Origin: Cyanobium sp. NIES-981
GTDB taxonomy: Bacteria; Cyanobacteriota; Cyanobacteriia; PCC-6307; Cyanobiaceae
Direction: 5' to 3'
Assembly (NCBI GenBank): GCA_945907085.1
Contig: CAMDSS010000161.1
Coordinates: 1-5,028, forward strand
DNA length: 5,028 nt
Shown here: positions 1 through 5,028 of the stretch, one piece after another
How positions within the stretch are numbered: position 1 is the stretch's first letter
How the letters are laid out: the number at the start of each line of letters is the position of its first letter
Program-made: the position numbers and the translations under genes
Notes under the pieces: model-generated
What the model was told of the DNA's origin: nothing
What the model saw: the letters and a program-made list of their open reading frames with translations, nothing else
Databases searched by the model: none

Positions 1-678
1 GCCGGTGGATTTGTGGTGTGCGGTGAACTGCTCACCCCCCTGTTGCTGGCCCCAGTGCTTCAAAACAGCCTGGGATTTCTCAAAGCCGATCCGGCCCTGC
101 AACAGGCGGTGGCCGTCCTGGGCATGTATCTGGGTTTGATGAGCCTGCCCCTGTTGATTCTTTGGGCCCAGTTGAGGGGGAAGGCACCAAAACCGGAAGG
201 GGGCTGGTTGCAATGGCGCTGGCGGCCTTTGGCCTCCGCCCTGCGTCAGGCCCTCACCCAGGTGCTGAAGGTGTTGCCCTTGGTCACCCTGGTGGGCTGG
301 CTGTTTGATCAGCTGGTCAGCAAGGCAAGCGGCAGCAATCCCCTGTTGGAGCTGGTGCTCACCACCACCAATCCCTGGGCGCTGCTGTTGTTTTCGATCA
401 CCGCCATGGTGCTGGCCCCCCTGTTTGAGGAGACCCTATTTCGGGGTGTCCTGCTGCCGGTGCTTGGTCAGCGCTATGGGGGCTTCTGGGGTGTGGTGAT
501 CAGCGCCCTGGTTTTTGGGATTGCCCACCTCAGCTGGGGGGAGCTGCCAGCCCTGTTTGTGCTGGGTCTGGGCCTGGGTTGGCTCCGCCTGCAGAGCGGT
601 CGTTTGGGCCCCAGTGTGCTGATGCACGGCCTCTGGAACGGCCTCACCTTCGCCAATTTGTTGTTGTTGGCTGGTTAA
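1..678 (+). CDS. CPBP-family intramembrane metalloprotease (C-terminal part, 5' end outside window)
   Basis: This is a polytopic membrane protein of the CPBP (CaaX protease and bacteriocin-processing, Rce1-like, formerly Abi) family. The three signature motifs are present in order. Counting from the GTG at position 13, they are EETLFR (Glu139, Glu140, Arg144), FGIAH (His172) and HGLWN (His205, Asn209). In the family these residues form the catalytic/metal site inside the membrane. Hydrophobic segments lie roughly at residues 33-52, 83-98, 122-137, 158-171, 178-192 and 206-220. The reading frame is open to the first base of the window and no start stands out, so the GTG at 13 is probably internal and the gene continues upstream. 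The stop is TAA at 676-678. The substrate cannot be told from sequence. Cyanobacterial members are mostly uncharacterised, and a prenyl-protein or bacteriocin role should not be assumed. The family call is secure; the physiological role is unknown. Confidence 0.9.
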   Translation, partial: AGGFVVCGELLTPLLLAPVLQNSLGFLKADPALQQAVAVLGMYLGLMSLPLLILWAQLRGKAPKPEGGWLQWRWRPLASALRQALTQVLKVLPLVTLVGWLFDQLVSKASGSNPLLELVLTTTNPWALLLFSITAMVLAPLFEETLFRGVLLPVLGQRYGGFWGVVISALVFGIAHLSWGELPALFVLGLGLGWLRLQSGRLGPSVLMHGLWNGLTFANLLLLAG

Positions 679-743
679 GTCGAGTCAAGGCCTTGCTGTA
701 GGCCCTTAGGGATGGTTCACTTGCGCAGCGCAAGTTCCCAATT
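679..743. other. Intergenic spacer rich in palindromes
   Basis: This 65-nt gap separates the protease gene from the FtsL-like gene. It contains three inverted repeats in about 50 nt: a perfect 10-nt palindrome CAAGGCCTTG (686-695), CCCTTAGGG (703-711), and a 17-nt dyad (719-735, listed separately). I see no convincing -35/-10 pair and no strong Shine-Dalgarno in front of the downstream start. It may hold a terminator, an operator or a fragment of a dispersed palindromic repeat. Confidence 0.5.
719..735. repeat. Perfect 8+1+8 inverted repeat (possible hairpin or operator)
   Basis: The arms are ACTTGCGC (719-726) and GCGCAAGT (728-735) around a single central A. As RNA it would fold into a 7-bp stem with a 3-nt loop. 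The following bases (TCCCAATTTT) have only a delayed, short T-run, so it is a poor Rho-independent terminator. It ends 8 nt before the TTG start of the FtsL-like gene, where it could act as an operator or hinder ribosome binding. It is seen directly; the function is not known. Confidence 0.55.
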
Positions 744-1241
744 TTGGTTGCCTCGTTTACCTCCCAACAGGCAGCCCCCCAGGCCCCTCGCCCCCGCCGC
801 TCCAGTCCCAGGCTGGGCCAGGTCGCTACCCCATTAGGCCAGGGCAAGCGAGCCCTCCAGCTCCTCCAGGGTTCCCTCTCAGGTCGCAAGGTTGAACGAC
901 GCTCGCCCTTGCTGGCCGGCTTCCATCGGGCAGCCGATGGCACCTTGGCTGGTCTTGGCCTTTGCATGTTGACCTTGAGTGGGCTCACTTTGCATTGGCA
1001 AACCCAATGGGGACGCAGCTACGAGCAACTGGAAGCCTCCCAGTCGCTCGGCCAGCGGATGCAGGAATCGGCTGCAGTCTTGGAGCAGCATCACCTCGGC
1101 GCCGTCAAGCGCCCTGGCCAGCTGGTGCCCACCAACAGCGAGAACCTTATTTACCTTCAATCGGTTCAGAAGAGCCCCCAGTCCCAGGCGGCGGCCCTCC
1201 TGGGCAGCATCCAAATGGCTCCGATCCGCTCCGGCTACTGA
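744..1241 (+). CDS. FtsL-like bitopic coiled-coil protein, putative cell-division protein
   Basis: This is a 165-residue protein with no catalytic motif that I recognise. It has a basic, Pro/Arg-rich N-terminal tail (about residues 1-65), presumably cytoplasmic. One hydrophobic segment follows at about 66-85, then a helical stretch at about 90-118 of coiled-coil character. The last 45 or so residues are probably periplasmic and include a KRPGQLVPT segment. This is the topology of FtsL/DivIC proteins. The gene also lies immediately before ftsI with an 11-nt gap, the position of ftsL in many bacteria, so cotranscription is likely. FtsL proteins diverge too far for recognition by eye, so the FtsL assignment is inference from topology and neighbourhood. 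The start is TTG at 744. It is the first usable start after the in-frame stop at 699-701, and the next in-frame ATG falls inside the membrane segment. There is no clear Shine-Dalgarno. A TTG start further in cannot be excluded. Confidence 0.8.
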   Translation: MVASFTSQQAAPQAPRPRRSSPRLGQVATPLGQGKRALQLLQGSLSGRKVERRSPLLAGFHRAADGTLAGLGLCMLTLSGLTLHWQTQWGRSYEQLEASQSLGQRMQESAAVLEQHHLGAVKRPGQLVPTNSENLIYLQSVQKSPQSQAAALLGSIQMAPIRSGY

Positions 1242-1252
1242 TCGGCCACTGA

Positions 1253-3103
1253 ATGGCGCCCCGACCTCCCGTACCCCCCGTTCGAGCCCGCCGCCGCACT
1301 AGCGCGCCCATGGGGCCTCGCCAGGACCATCGGGTTTTAGCGCTGCAGCCAGTGCCCGCCAGACGGCTCATCGCGGTTTATTTGTTGCTCTGCGCCGCAT
1401 TGGGCGGGCTTGGCATCAGGCTCGCTTGGCTCCAATTGGTGGAGGGGGGCAACCTCGAAGCCCGGGCCCGCTCGATCCAAACCAAGTCGATTAATCCCAT
1501 CGGCGAACGCCGCACGATCGTTGACCGCACCGGCAGCCTCGTGGCCCTTGATGAGGAGCGCTTCACCCTCTGGGCCCATCCCCGCTATTTCAACTTTCCA
1601 GGCGATGCCCCCCTGAAGGTTCGTCCTGCCCAAGACGTCGCCACCAAGCTGGCTGGGGTCTTGGCCGTGCCCAAGGCCACCCTGCTTTCGGCCATGGCGA
1701 GCAAGCGCAGCGGCGTCAAATTGGCCACCGATCTTGACCCCGAAACCGCTGGCCGGGTGAGGGCCCTGGGGATCAGCGGCCTGGATTTGGAGGCCTATCC
1801 CCATCGCATCTATCCCCAGGGGAGTCTCTTCGCCAATGTGGTCGGCTTTTTGAACCTCGAGCGGGTTCCCCAGGCCGGGCTCGAGCAAAGCCGCAACAGA
1901 GATCTCAAGCGCCATGAGACGCCGCTGCGCATGTTGCGGGGCGCTGATGGCACCCCCCTGCCCGCAGGCCTTTCAGCGGGCTCCCTCTATGGGGATGACC
2001 TGCGCCTGCAGCTCACCCTGGATGCCCGCCTGCAACAGGTGGCCCAACAGGCCCTCATCCAACAGGTGAAGCAATGGCATGCCAAACGCGGGGCTGCCCT
2101 GGTGATGGATGTGCGCAACGGCGAAATCCTCGCCCTCGCCTCCACCCCCACCTACAACCCCAACACCTTCTGGAAGTTCAAGCCGGGGCTGTTCCGCGAG
2201 TGGTCGGTGCAAGATCTCTATGAACCAGGCTCCACCTTCAAGCCGATCAATTTGGCGATTGCCCTGCAGGAGCGGGCCATTGATCCCAAGGGCAAGGTGA
2301 TCGATAACGGCCGCCTCTCGATTGGCGGATGGCCGATCTTCAACCACGACCGTAAGGGCAATGGGCTGATTGATTTCCCCACCTTGCTTCAGGTTTCGAG
2401 CAACATCGGCATGGTTCAAGCCATGAAGCACGTCAAGCGGGATCGCTTTTGGCAATGGATGCACACTTTTGGCATCGATGCCACCCCCGACACCGACCTG
2501 CCAGGCGCCGTGGCCGGAGAGCTGAAGACCAAGGCCGATTTTGTGGGCCAACCGATCGAATCGGCGGTGGCTTCCTTCGGCCAGGGCTTCTCCCTTACGC
2601 CGTTGAAATTGCTGCAACTGCACGCCATGCTCGCCAATGGCGGTCGCTTGGTGAGCCCCCACATCACCCGGGGCCTGCGCTCCGGGGATGCCCTGGCCAG
2701 CCCAGCCCCCAACAGTGGGGTTCCCCTGCTCGATCCAGGGGTAACCCAAACGGTGATGCGCTGGATGGAGAGTGTGGTTGAAAAAGGCAGCGGCAAGGGG
2801 GCCCGCATTCCGGGGTATCGCATCGGGGGTAAGACCGGTACGGCCCAAAAGGCCGAACGGGGCGTTTATATCCAGGGGGCCCGGATCTGCAGTTTCGTGG
2901 CCCATCTCCCCATTGATGATCCCCGCTACGTGGTTCTGGTCGTCGTGGATGAACCCCAGGGCGGCAATGCCTATGGATCCACAGTGGCCGTTCCCGTGGC
3001 CAAGCAGATCATCGAGGCGTTACTGGTGCTCCAGCGCATCGCCCCGTCAGTGCCCACAAAACTTCCCATCTCCGCCAAGCCTTCTGCGGCTTCGCGCGGT
3101 TAG
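1253..3103 (+). CDS. ftsI: Peptidoglycan D,D-transpeptidase FtsI (penicillin-binding protein 3, class B)
   Basis: This is the septal peptidoglycan cross-linking enzyme. It forms peptide bridges in new wall at the division site, anchored in the inner membrane with its catalytic domain in the periplasm. The protein has 616 residues, close to the usual size with a slightly long N-terminus. A Pro/Arg-rich cytoplasmic tail (1-37) is followed by a membrane anchor (about 39-62), the class B dimerisation/pedestal domain (about 84-250) and the transpeptidase domain (about 275-595). All three active-site motifs are intact: SxxK at Ser327-Lys330 (STFK), SxN at Ser382-Asn384 and KTG at 527-529, within GGKTGTAQ. 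The conserved GQGFSLTP lies at 443-450. SSNIGM around the second motif favours FtsI over the elongation enzyme PBP2. No PASTA domains are seen. The ATG at 1253 has no clear Shine-Dalgarno, and Met20 (1310) is a possible alternative start. It is probably cotranscribed with the FtsL-like gene. Confidence 0.95.
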   Translation: MAPRPPVPPVRARRRTSAPMGPRQDHRVLALQPVPARRLIAVYLLLCAALGGLGIRLAWLQLVEGGNLEARARSIQTKSINPIGERRTIVDRTGSLVALDEERFTLWAHPRYFNFPGDAPLKVRPAQDVATKLAGVLAVPKATLLSAMASKRSGVKLATDLDPETAGRVRALGISGLDLEAYPHRIYPQGSLFANVVGFLNLERVPQAGLEQSRNRDLKRHETPLRMLRGADGTPLPAGLSAGSLYGDDLRLQLTLDARLQQVAQQALIQQVKQWHAKRGAALVMDVRNGEILALASTPTYNPNTFWKFKPGLFREWSVQDLYEPGSTFKPINLAIALQERAIDPKGKVIDNGRLSIGGWPIFNHDRKGNGLIDFPTLLQVSSNIGMVQAMKHVKRDRFWQWMHTFGIDATPDTDLPGAVAGELKTKADFVGQPIESAVASFGQGFSLTPLKLLQLHAMLANGGRLVSPHITRGLRSGDALASPAPNSGVPLLDPGVTQTVMRWMESVVEKGSGKGARIPGYRIGGKTGTAQKAERGVYIQGARICSFVAHLPIDDPRYVVLVVVDEPQGGNAYGSTVAVPVAKQIIEALLVLQRIAPSVPTKLPISAKPSAASRG

Positions 3104-3105
3104 GG

Positions 3106-3119
3106 GGCCAGGGCTGGCC
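3106..3119 (+). terminator. Possible weak ftsI terminator hairpin
   Basis: GGCCAG and CTGGCC form perfect inverted arms starting 2 nt after the ftsI stop codon. In RNA this gives a 5-bp GC-rich stem with a GGGC loop. What follows (ATTCTGTT) is only moderately T-rich, so intrinsic termination would be weak. Confidence is low; it could be incidental in GC-rich sequence. Confidence 0.3.
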
Positions 3120-3123
3120 ATTC

Positions 3124-3167
3124 TGTTGACGTTCCCTGGGTGCACCTCCCCTTTGTTGGCGTTCCCT
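3124..3167. repeat. Pair of 14-nt direct repeats, 30 nt apart, upstream of tal
   Basis: TGTTGACGTTCCCT (3124-3137) and TGTTGGCGTTCCCT (3154-3167) match at 13 of 14 positions. They repeat at an offset of exactly 30 nt, close to three helical turns, so a protein bound to both would sit on the same face of the DNA. They lie about 85-125 nt before the tal start. A regulatory role is inference; no known operator is recognised. Confidence 0.5.
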
Positions 3168-3175
3168 CAAGCTTG

Positions 3176-3203
3176 GCCTGGGCAGGAGGGCTTTGCCCAA
3201 GGC
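3176..3203. repeat. Bulged stem-loop in the tal leader region
   Basis: GCCTGGGC (3176-3183) pairs with GCCCAAGGC (3195-3203) with one bulged base and an 11-nt loop. There is no T-run after it, so it is not a convincing terminator. It could be leader structure or chance in GC-rich DNA. Confidence 0.3.
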
Positions 3204-3250
3204 ACTGGCTAGCGTGACCCCAACAACGGGTCTGCCCCAACCGCACGCCG

Positions 3251-4423
3251 ATGGCCAACCTGCTCGATCAACTCGCCGCCATGACCGTGGTGGTGGCCGA
3301 CACCGGCGACATCGACGCGATCAAGCAGTTCACCCCCCGCGATGCCACCACCAATCCATCCCTGATCTTGGCCGCGGCCCAGATTCCGACCTATCAAGAT
3401 CTGATCGACCGCTCCTTGAAGGAAAGTCGCGATGTGATGGGAGCCGATGCCTCTGCCGAGCAGGTGGTACGGGAGGCCTTGGATGAAATCTGCGTCACCT
3501 TTGGTAAGGAGATTCTCAAGATCGTGCCGGGTCGGGTTTCAACCGAGGTGGATGCCCGCCTCAGTTACGACACCGAAGCCACCATTGCCAAGGCCCGCAA
3601 GCTGATTGGTTTGTATCGGATGGCCGGGATTGGCACCGACCGGGTGCTGATCAAAATTGCGTCCACCTGGGAAGGCATCAAGGCAGCTGAAAAACTGGAG
3701 CGGGAGGGTATCCATTGCAACCTCACCCTGCTCTTTGGCTTTGCCCAGGCGGTGGCCTGTGCGGAAGCAGGGGTGACCCTGATTTCCCCATTTGTGGGCC
3801 GAATTCTGGACTGGTTCAAAAAAAGTACCGGTCGATCGAGTTATCCAGGTTCAGAAGATCCCGGCGTGCTTTCCGTGAGCCAGATCTTCAACTACTTCAA
3901 GACCTACGGCTACAAAACCGAGGTGATGGGGGCGAGTTTCCGCAACACCGACGAAATTATCGAGCTGGCGGGATGCGATCTGCTCACCATCTCCCCAGGC
4001 CTGCTCGACCAACTGCGGCAAACCGAGGGGGAATTGCAGCGCAAGCTCAATGCCTTTGATCCCAAGCCCACCCAGGAACAGATTCACCTCGATGAGGTGG
4101 CTTTCCGGTCGATGCTGCAGGCCGACACCATGGCAACGGAAAAGCTGGACGAGGGCATCCGAGGGTTCACCAAGGCCATCGAAACCTTGGAGGCCCAGCT
4201 CGCCCACCGCCTGGCCCAACTGGAAGGGGGCGCCGCCTTCGGCCACGCGGTGCATGAAATACTCCTGCTCAATGACCTCGATGGCGATGGCTGCATCAGC
4301 CGCGAGGAATGGTTGGGTAGCGACGCCGTCTTTGATGCCCTCGATACCGATCGGGACGGCAGGCTGATGCCCGTCGATGTGCAAGCAGGCCTGGGCGCTG
4401 CCTTGGGCTTCCCGGCCCCTTGA
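3251..4423 (+). CDS. tal: Transaldolase with C-terminal EF-hand pair
   Basis: Transaldolase moves a dihydroxyacetone unit from sedoheptulose 7-phosphate to glyceraldehyde 3-phosphate in the cytosolic pentose phosphate pathway. The N-terminal ~320 residues are a TalB-type barrel. Visible landmarks are VVADTGD (Asp17), DATTNPSL (Asn35), STEVDARLS (Glu99), the Schiff-base lysine in LIKIAST (Lys135, equivalent to E. coli Lys132) and SPFVGRI (Phe181, Arg184). About 70 extra residues follow and contain two EF-hand loops. Loop 1 (342-353, Asp-x-Asp-Gly-Asp-Gly, Ile349, Glu353) is canonical. Loop 2 (365-376) has Asp at positions 1, 3 and 5 but Asp376 instead of Glu at position 12. The 390-residue length fits the known cyanobacterial transaldolase/EF-hand family. 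The ATG at 3251 gives the standard N-terminus, although no Shine-Dalgarno is seen. The catalytic domain looks intact. Whether calcium affects activity is not shown by sequence. Confidence 0.95.
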   Translation: MANLLDQLAAMTVVVADTGDIDAIKQFTPRDATTNPSLILAAAQIPTYQDLIDRSLKESRDVMGADASAEQVVREALDEICVTFGKEILKIVPGRVSTEVDARLSYDTEATIAKARKLIGLYRMAGIGTDRVLIKIASTWEGIKAAEKLEREGIHCNLTLLFGFAQAVACAEAGVTLISPFVGRILDWFKKSTGRSSYPGSEDPGVLSVSQIFNYFKTYGYKTEVMGASFRNTDEIIELAGCDLLTISPGLLDQLRQTEGELQRKLNAFDPKPTQEQIHLDEVAFRSMLQADTMATEKLDEGIRGFTKAIETLEAQLAHRLAQLEGGAAFGHAVHEILLLNDLDGDGCISREEWLGSDAVFDALDTDRDGRLMPVDVQAGLGAALGFPAP

Positions 4424-4447
4424 CTTTGGTTGGGCCCTGTGGATAAA
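4420..4447 (+). promoter_or_regulatory. Candidate sigma-70-type promoter for the cNMP-domain gene
   Basis: TTGACT (4420-4425; five of six to TTGACA) overlaps the tal stop codon. GATAAA (4442-4447; four of six to TATAAT) follows after a 16-nt spacer. Initiation near 4454 would leave a leader of about 20 nt before the ATG at 4474. This suggests the small gene can be expressed separately from tal, but a match of this quality can occur by chance. Confidence 0.35.
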
Positions 4448-4473
4448 GATTTCCTTATGTCGCCTCGTAGCTG

Positions 4474-4851
4474 ATGAATGCCCTCTACACCATGCGCGCC
4501 CTGGCCAGCACCGGTGAGGTGATCACCGTTGAAGAAGGGGAGCTGATCTTTGCCTCTGGGGAGTCGGGCAACTGCATGTTCGGCCTGCTCGAGGGGTCCG
4601 TGGAACTCAGCTGGAATGGCGACCAGGGCCAGGAGCAGATCAATGCCGGCGATGTGTTTGGCGCTGGTGCTTTGGTGACCAGCGAACACCGCCGCTATGG
4701 CAATGCCAAGGCCCTTAGCCGGTGCAGACTCTTGCGGATGAACCGCGAGAAATTCCTGTTTGCCGTGCAGGAATCCCCGATGTTTGCCATCGAGCTGCTG
4801 GGCTCGATTGATCAACGGCTGCGCCAGCTCAAGGACTGCACAAAGGGCTAG
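4474..4851 (+). CDS. Stand-alone cyclic-nucleotide-binding-like domain protein
   Basis: This 125-residue protein is essentially a single cNMP-binding (CRP/cupin-like) beta-barrel with its helical lid. The body runs from about residue 15 (EVITVEEGELIF) through GLLEGSVELSW (about 37-47) and INAGDVFGAGAL (56-67) to the closing helices (about 91-121). There is no helix-turn-helix after the barrel, so it is not a CRP-type DNA-binding regulator. The phosphate-binding cassette is degenerate compared with E. coli CRP. The Glu of the GEL motif is Ala64, and the R-S-A triad reads Arg74-Tyr75-Gly76. It may therefore bind a different ligand, or none, and act by protein contact. The ATG at 4474 follows an in-frame stop at 4468-4470, so the start is well constrained to 4471-4474. 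The gene lies 50 nt after tal in the same direction; functional linkage is unproven. Confidence 0.88.
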   Translation: MNALYTMRALASTGEVITVEEGELIFASGESGNCMFGLLEGSVELSWNGDQGQEQINAGDVFGAGALVTSEHRRYGNAKALSRCRLLRMNREKFLFAVQESPMFAIELLGSIDQRLRQLKDCTKG

Positions 4852-4860
4852 GGCCTTTTG
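4841..4860. terminator. Possible bidirectional terminator between convergent genes
   Basis: CAAAGGG at 4841-4847 pairs with GCCTTTTG further on (C-G, three A-T, one G-T, two G-C) around a six-nt loop that includes the stop codon of the plus-strand gene. The right arm provides a short T-run on the plus strand and the left arm a TTTG on the minus strand. It spans the 10-nt gap between two convergent genes, where a shared terminator would be expected. The stem is short, so confidence is low. Confidence 0.35.
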
Positions 4861-4861
4861 G

Positions 4862-5028
4862 CTAACTCTTGCGCTGAAACAGGAGCCGCTTGATCACCCG
4901 TTGGGCGATGTCGCCGTAGCCCATGTCGCCCGAGAGGATTTGGCCAATGCGCGGGGGTGCCGTAGGGCGCTTGACCCCCAGTTGATAGCCCACCTTCGGC
5001 AGGCGATAGAAGTCCTGGGCGATGCGCT
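4862..5028 (-). CDS. C-terminal end of a convergent gene, tentatively geranylgeranyl-reductase/FAD-oxidoreductase family
   Basis: Reading the minus strand from the right edge gives an uninterrupted frame of 54 codons ending in TAG (complement of 4862-4864). The peptide begins RIAQDFYRLP, contains GQILSGDMGYGDIAQR and ends with the basic tail RVIKRLLFQRKS. Coding character is good: an open frame with ordinary codon choice, and a stop 10 nt from the neighbour's stop in a tail-to-tail arrangement. The 'SGDMGYGDIA' followed by a basic helix resembles C-termini of geranylgeranyl-reductase-like FAD-dependent oxidoreductases. My recollection is that picocyanobacteria carry such a gene near tal. No nucleotide-binding motif lies within the window, so the family call is tentative. 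More than 300 residues may be missing beyond the edge. Confidence 0.7.
   Translation of the reverse strand, partial: RIAQDFYRLPKVGYQLGVKRPTAPPRIGQILSGDMGYGDIAQRVIKRLLFQRKS

Larger units (their letters stand above)
3104..3250. other. Intergenic spacer between ftsI and tal
   Basis: This 147-nt region has no plausible gene. It contains, in order, a compact inverted repeat just after the ftsI stop (3106-3119), two near-identical 14-nt direct repeats (3124-3137 and 3154-3167), a bulged stem-loop (3176-3203) and CCCCAAC twice (3218-3224, 3235-3241). A -35-like TTGACG sits at 3126-3131, but no good -10 box follows at the right spacing, so I do not assign a promoter. One for tal probably lies here. 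No Shine-Dalgarno is visible before the tal ATG. Confidence 0.6.

Noticed and set aside
1..18. GTG at 13 as the true start of the CPBP protease
   Set aside because: The frame is open to the window edge with hydrophobic/Gly codons before it and no ribosome binding site, and related proteins usually have further membrane segments upstream.
712..837. 41-codon ATG frame overlapping the start of the FtsL-like gene
   Set aside because: Its product is Pro/Arg/Ala-rich with no domain, it overlaps the palindrome and a better gene, and no ribosome binding site precedes it.
644..988. 114-codon minus-strand frame across the 679-743 spacer
   Set aside because: Its composition is Arg/Pro/Trp-rich, it overlaps the FtsL-like gene, and it shows no start signal or domain.
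1337..1915. 192-codon minus-strand open frame inside the 5' part of ftsI
   Set aside because: It is antisense to the FtsI anchor and pedestal domain and has no family features; it is a typical antisense shadow in GC-rich DNA.
1973..2905. 310-codon open frame on the minus strand inside ftsI
   Set aside because: The plus strand here encodes the FtsI transpeptidase domain with all three catalytic motifs. The opposite frame is a Gly/His/Leu-rich mirror of GC-rich codons with no recognisable domain.
3126..3154. Promoter built on TTGACG (3126-3131) before tal
   Set aside because: At 16-18 nt spacing the sequence is CCCTTT-like, not a -10 box. The TTGACG is better described as part of the direct repeat.
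3851..4384. 177-codon minus-strand open frame within tal
   Set aside because: It is antisense to the conserved transaldolase barrel and EF-hands, so it is a shadow.
4084..4815. 243-codon minus-strand open frame across the tal 3' end and the cNMP-domain gene
   Set aside because: It runs antisense to two well-supported genes and across the spacer between them. Its low-complexity Ser/Ala/Pro-rich product has no recognisable domain.

Overview
The window looks like chromosomal core DNA of a picocyanobacterium (Synechococcus/Cyanobium type). The evidence is the GC-rich coding sequence, the transaldolase with C-terminal EF-hands (a cyanobacterial architecture), a divergent cell-division FtsI next to it, genes packed mostly on one strand, and weak or absent Shine-Dalgarno sequences. 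I found no copy of the HIP1 octamer (GCGATCGC), which is abundant in many freshwater cyanobacteria; this fits a picocyanobacterial lineage but does not prove it. The lineage call is inference from gene content.

Layout, left to right. (1) 1-678, plus strand: C-terminal part of a membrane-embedded CPBP-family protease that runs off the left edge. (2) 679-743: a 65-nt spacer rich in palindromes. (3) 744-1241: a small bitopic protein with a coiled coil, FtsL-like by shape and by position. (4) 1253-3103: ftsI, the septal peptidoglycan transpeptidase, only 11 nt downstream and probably cotranscribed with (3). (5) 3104-3250: a 147-nt spacer with a possible ftsI terminator, a pair of direct repeats 30 nt apart and a stem-loop. 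(6) 3251-4423: transaldolase with two C-terminal EF-hands. (7) 4424-4473: a short spacer with a candidate promoter. (8) 4474-4851: a stand-alone cyclic-nucleotide-binding-like domain. (9) 4862-5028, minus strand: the 3' end of a convergent gene, tentatively a geranylgeranyl-reductase/FAD-oxidoreductase family member.

Functionally, genes (3) and (4) form a small division module in the same order as ftsL-ftsI in other bacteria. Transaldolase belongs to the oxidative pentose phosphate pathway, which supplies NADPH and pentoses in darkness in cyanobacteria. The EF-hands and the neighbouring cNMP-like domain raise the possibility of signal input, but nothing in the sequence shows they act together. 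I see no mobile elements, CRISPR arrays, RNA genes or clear horizontally acquired DNA. The region is mostly ordinary core genome. The points most worth a second look are the FtsL candidate, the EF-hand fusion, the degenerate cNMP pocket and the structured spacers.
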